Positions 9,059-12,142 of a DNA stretch of 12,142 nucleotides are shown piece after piece. Each line of letters opens with the position of its first letter. Within the stretch, counting starts at the first letter, position 1. A program made the position numbers and the translations under genes. This DNA is from Verrucomicrobiota bacterium (GTDB taxonomy: Bacteria; Verrucomicrobiota; Verrucomicrobiia; Opitutales; UBA953): the NCBI GenBank assembly GCA_009917805.1, contig RGES01000029.1, positions 1 through 12,142 of the forward strand, given 5' to 3'. The notes beneath the pieces are model-generated. The model made no database searches and had not been told where the DNA came from. It saw only the letters and a list, made by a program, of their open reading frames with translations.

Positions 9059-12000
9059 ATGAACCTCTCCCGCCCGTTCATCGAGAGGCCGGTCGCCACC
9101 ACGCTCCTGATGGTGGCGCTGATGATCTGCGGCGGCATCGGCTACCGCGCGTTGCCCGTCTCCGCCTTGCCGGAGGTCGACTACCCGACCATCCAGGTGG
9201 CCACGTTCTATCCCGGGGCCAGTCCCGAGGTGATGATGACCGCGGTCACCGCGCCGCTCGAACGCCGGCTCGGCCAGATGCCCGGCCTCACCCAGATGGC
9301 CTCGACCAGTTCGGCCGGGGCTTCCGCCATCACGCTCCAGTTCGACCTCGCGATCTCGCTCGACGTCGCCGAGCAGCAGGTGCAGGCCGCCATCAACGAA
9401 GCGTCGGCCTATCTTCCGCAGGGTCTGCCCACGCCGCCGATCTACAGCAAGGTGAACCCCGCCGACGCGCCGATCATGACGCTCGCGGTCACCTCGGATT
9501 CCTTGCCGTTGCCCAAGGTCGCCGACCTCGTCGACACCCGCCTCGCCCAGAAGCTCTCGCAGGTCTCCGGCGTGGGCATGGTCAGCATCTCCGGCGGCCA
9601 GCGTCCCGCGATCCGCATCCGCGTGAACCCGGCGGCGCTCGCCTCCTACGGCCTCAGCCTCGAGAACGTCCGGCAGGCCGTCGTGGGCGCCAACGCCAAC
9701 AGCGCCAAGGGCAGCTTCGACGGCCTGAAGCAGTCGTCCACCATCGACGCCAACGACCAGCTCCGTTCGCCGGACGAGTACAACCGCGTCATCCTCGCCT
9801 ACCGCAACGGCTCGCCCGTGCGCCTGAGCGACGTGGCGGACACGACCGACGGCGCCGAGAACGTCTACCTCTCCGCCTGGGCGGGGCATAACCCCGGCGG
9901 CCAGTCCCCGGGCGTGATCCTGAACATCCAGCGCCAGCCCGGCGCGAACGTCATCGCCGTCGTCGACCGCATCAAGGCGATCCTGCCCACGCTGCAGGCC
10001 ACCTTGCCCGAGGCCGCCAAGGTCACCGTCCTCACGGACCGCACCGTCACCATCCGCGCCTCCGTCGACGACGTCCGCGTCGAGCTCCTGCTCTCCATCA
10101 TCCTCGTCGTCGCGGTCATCTTCGTGTTCCTGCGCAGCGTGCCCGCCACCGTCATCCCGGGCATCACCGTCCCGCTCTCGCTCATCGGCACCTTCGCGGT
10201 GATCTACCTCTGCGACTTCTCGATCAACAACCTCACGCTGATGGCGCTGACCATCGCGACCGGCTTCGTCGTGGACGACGCGATCGTGATGATCGAGAAC
10301 ATCTCCCGCTACATCGAGCAGGGCGATTCCCCGATGGAGGCCTCGCTCAAGGGGTCGGCGGACATCGGCTTCACGATCATCTCGCTGACGTTCTCGCTCA
10401 TCGCGGTGCTCATCCCCTTGCTGTTCATGGCCGACGTCGTCGGCCGCCTCTTCCGCGAGTTCGCCATCACCTTGGCCGTGGCCATCCTGATCTCGGCCGT
10501 CATCTCGCTGACCCTCACGCCGATGATGTGCAGCCGCATGCTGAAGCATGAGGCGCCGGGCGGAGAAGCCCGCTGGAGCCGCGCCCTCGGCGCCTTCTTC
10601 GACGACGTCATCCGCCGCTACGGCCTGGCGCTGCGCTGGGTGCTCGCCCGCCAGACCCTGACCCTTTGGTCCGCGGTAGGCACGCTCGTCCTGACCGCGT
10701 TGCTCTACGTCTTCATTCCCAAGGGTTTCTTCCCCCTGCAGGACACCGGCGTGATCCAGGCCGTCACCGAGGCCCGGCAGGACATCTCCTTCGCCGCCAT
10801 GGCCGTCAAGCAGCAGGAGATCGCGCAGGAGATCCTGTCCGACCCCGACGTGGAAAGCCTTGCTTCGTTCATCGGCGTCGACGGTACCAGCTCCACGGTC
10901 AACTCCGGTCGCATGGTGATCAACCTGCGACCGCTCGAAGAGCGTCGGTCGCGCGCCCCGGCCATCGCCGAACGCCTCAAGGCGAAGATGGCCAAGCTCG
11001 AGGGCGTCGCGCTCTACCTGCAGCCCGTGCAGGACATGACCGTGGACACCGCCGTCAGCCGCACCCAGTACCAGTTCCTGCTCCAGACGCCGAAGATGGA
11101 GGAGCTGGCCGAGTGGGTGCCCCTGCTGATGGAGAAGGTGAAGGCCATCCCGGCGGTCAAGGACGTGGCGACCGACCTGCAGCTCAACGGCCGCCAGGTC
11201 TTCGTGGACATCGACCGGACGGCCGCGGGCCGTTACGGCATCTCCGTGGCCGACATCGACGCCGTGCTCTACGACGCGCTCGGCCAGCGCATCATCTCCA
11301 CGATCTTCACCCAAGCCAGCCAGTACCGCGTGATCCTCGAGGTGAAGCCCGAGTTCCGCGACGGCCCCGAATCGCTCGGTCGGCTCTATGTGTCCGCTCC
11401 CGGCGGCGCGCAGGTGCCGCTCTCGAACCTCGCCAAGTTCCGCGAGCAGCCGGCGCAGCTCGCCATCACGCGCGTCGGCCAGTTCCCCTGCGCGCGCATC
11501 TCCTTCAACCTGGCCGAAGGCGCCGCGTTGGGCGACGCCGTGAAGGCCATCAAGAAGGCCGAGAAGGACCTCGGCATGCCGGTCTCGATCGACACCACCT
11601 TCCAGGGCGCCGCGGCGGCCTTCGAGATCGCGCTGAAGAACGAGCTCTGGCTCATCCTGGCCGCCATCGTGGTCATGTACATCGTGCTCGGCGTCCTGTA
11701 CGAGAGCTTCATCCACCCCGTCACGATCCTCTCGACCCTGCCTTCGGCCGGCGTCGGCGCGCTGCTGGCGCTCATCCTCGCCCGCACCGACCTCGACGTC
11801 ATCGGCATCATCGGCATCATCCTGCTCATCGGCATCGTGAAGAAGAACGCCATCATGATGGTGGACTTCGCCCTCGACGCCGAACGGACGCAGGGCCTGC
11901 CGGCCGAGGACGCCATCTACCAGGCCTGCCTGCTGCGCTTCCGGCCGATCCTCATGACCACCATGGCCGCGCTCCTGGGCGCCTTGCCCCTGATGCTCGG

Positions 12001-12142
12001 TTCGGGCATGGGTTCCGAGATGCGCCAGCCGCTGGGCATCACGATGGTCGGCGGACTGATCCTGAGCCAGGTCCTGACGCTCTTCACCACCCCGGTGATC
12101 TACCTGTGGTTCGACCGTCTGCAGCGCCGCCGCGCCGCCGCC
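9059..12142 (+). CDS. RND efflux pump inner-membrane permease (AcrB/MdtB-like), 3' end cut by window
   Basis: The frame is open from the ATG at 9059 to the last base, 1028 codons without a stop. RND pumps of this type are about 1020-1050 residues, so only a few C-terminal residues are probably missing. The protein uses the proton gradient to drive substrate export. The start [21 protein letters not shown] contains TM1. The paired acidic residues of TM4 are present in [14 protein letters not shown] (D406, D407), the TM10 lysine is in [14 protein letters not shown] (K929), and the TM11 basic site is in [10 protein letters not shown] (R962). Together these complete the expected proton-relay set. 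Two large periplasmic loops (~30-335 and ~560-860) lie between the membrane bundles. [17 protein letters not shown] is typical of the MdtB/MdtC branch and argues for the small-molecule (HAE1) group rather than the metal group. It follows the adaptor by 6 nt in one operon. Substrate specificity cannot be read. Confidence 0.95.
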   Translation, partial: MNLSRPFIERPVATTLLMVALMICGGIGYRALPVSALPEVDYPTIQVATFYPGASPEVMMTAVTAPLERRLGQMPGLTQMASTSSAGASAITLQFDLAISLDVAEQQVQAAINEASAYLPQGLPTPPIYSKVNPADAPIMTLAVTSDSLPLPKVADLVDTRLAQKLSQVSGVGMVSISGGQRPAIRIRVNPAALASYGLSLENVRQAVVGANANSAKGSFDGLKQSSTIDANDQLRSPDEYNRVILAYRNGSPVRLSDVADTTDGAENVYLSAWAGHNPGGQSPGVILNIQRQPGANVIAVVDRIKAILPTLQATLPEAAKVTVLTDRTVTIRASVDDVRVELLLSIILVVAVIFVFLRSVPATVIPGITVPLSLIGTFAVIYLCDFSINNLTLMALTIATGFVVDDAIVMIENISRYIEQGDSPMEASLKGSADIGFTIISLTFSLIAVLIPLLFMADVVGRLFREFAITLAVAILISAVISLTLTPMMCSRMLKHEAPGGEARWSRALGAFFDDVIRRYGLALRWVLARQTLTLWSAVGTLVLTALLYVFIPKGFFPLQDTGVIQAVTEARQDISFAAMAVKQQEIAQEILSDPDVESLASFIGVDGTSSTVNSGRMVINLRPLEERRSRAPAIAERLKAKMAKLEGVALYLQPVQDMTVDTAVSRTQYQFLLQTPKMEELAEWVPLLMEKVKAIPAVKDVATDLQLNGRQVFVDIDRTAAGRYGISVADIDAVLYDALGQRIISTIFTQASQYRVILEVKPEFRDGPESLGRLYVSAPGGAQVPLSNLAKFREQPAQLAITRVGQFPCARISFNLAEGAALGDAVKAIKKAEKDLGMPVSIDTTFQGAAAAFEIALKNELWLILAAIVVMYIVLGVLYESFIHPVTILSTLPSAGVGALLALILARTDLDVIGIIGIILLIGIVKKNAIMMVDFALDAERTQGLPAEDAIYQACLLRFRPILMTTMAALLGALPLMLGSGMGSEMRQPLGITMVGGLILSQVLTLFTTPVIYLWFDRLQRRRAAA

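Noticed and set aside
7913..11716. A 1267-codon antisense open frame opposite the RND adaptor and pump genes
   Set aside because: It crosses two well-recognised + strand genes and has a repetitive His/Asp/Gly/Arg-rich composition typical of antisense shadows in GC-rich DNA.

Overview
The window is GC-rich and every gene lies on the + strand. It most likely comes from a member of the Planctomycetes-Verrucomicrobia-Chlamydiae (PVC) group, probably a verrucomicrobium. The reasons are the planctomycete-type cytochrome domains (PSCyt1, PSCyt2/DUF1549, PSD1/DUF1553), a heme-motif/WD40/coiled-coil fusion, a Tat-exported polysaccharide pyruvyl transferase-like protein, and start codons with no Shine-Dalgarno sequence. 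The assignment rests on domain content, not on a marker gene.

Left part (1-6163): the Ala/Pro-rich 3' end of an unrecognised gene is followed after 9 nt by a 937-residue exported multi-heme-motif DUF1549/DUF1553 protein. After another 13 nt comes a 1058-residue exported protein that joins a PSCyt1 heme domain, a roughly seven-bladed WD40 propeller and a coiled coil of about 580 residues. The tight spacing suggests one operon encoding a periplasmic or cell-surface redox/structural assembly. Its substrate cannot be read from the sequence.

Middle (6164-6505): a 342-bp non-coding gap is filled almost entirely by nested imperfect inverted repeats. G-rich TAGGGG arms lie just after the upstream stop, and their C-rich partner lies just before the next ATG. 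Inside them are two more arm pairs that share exactly one centre of symmetry, plus a GAACCC hexamer tract. This is the most unusual structure in the window.

Right part (6506-12142): a Tat-signal polysaccharide pyruvyl transferase-family protein is followed by a likely UUCG-loop terminator and a 144-bp gap. Then comes a two-gene RND efflux unit with a periplasmic adaptor and, 6 nt later, an AcrB/MdtB-like inner-membrane pump. The pump is cut by the window end after 1028 codons, probably within a few residues of its C terminus. No outer-membrane channel or regulator is visible.
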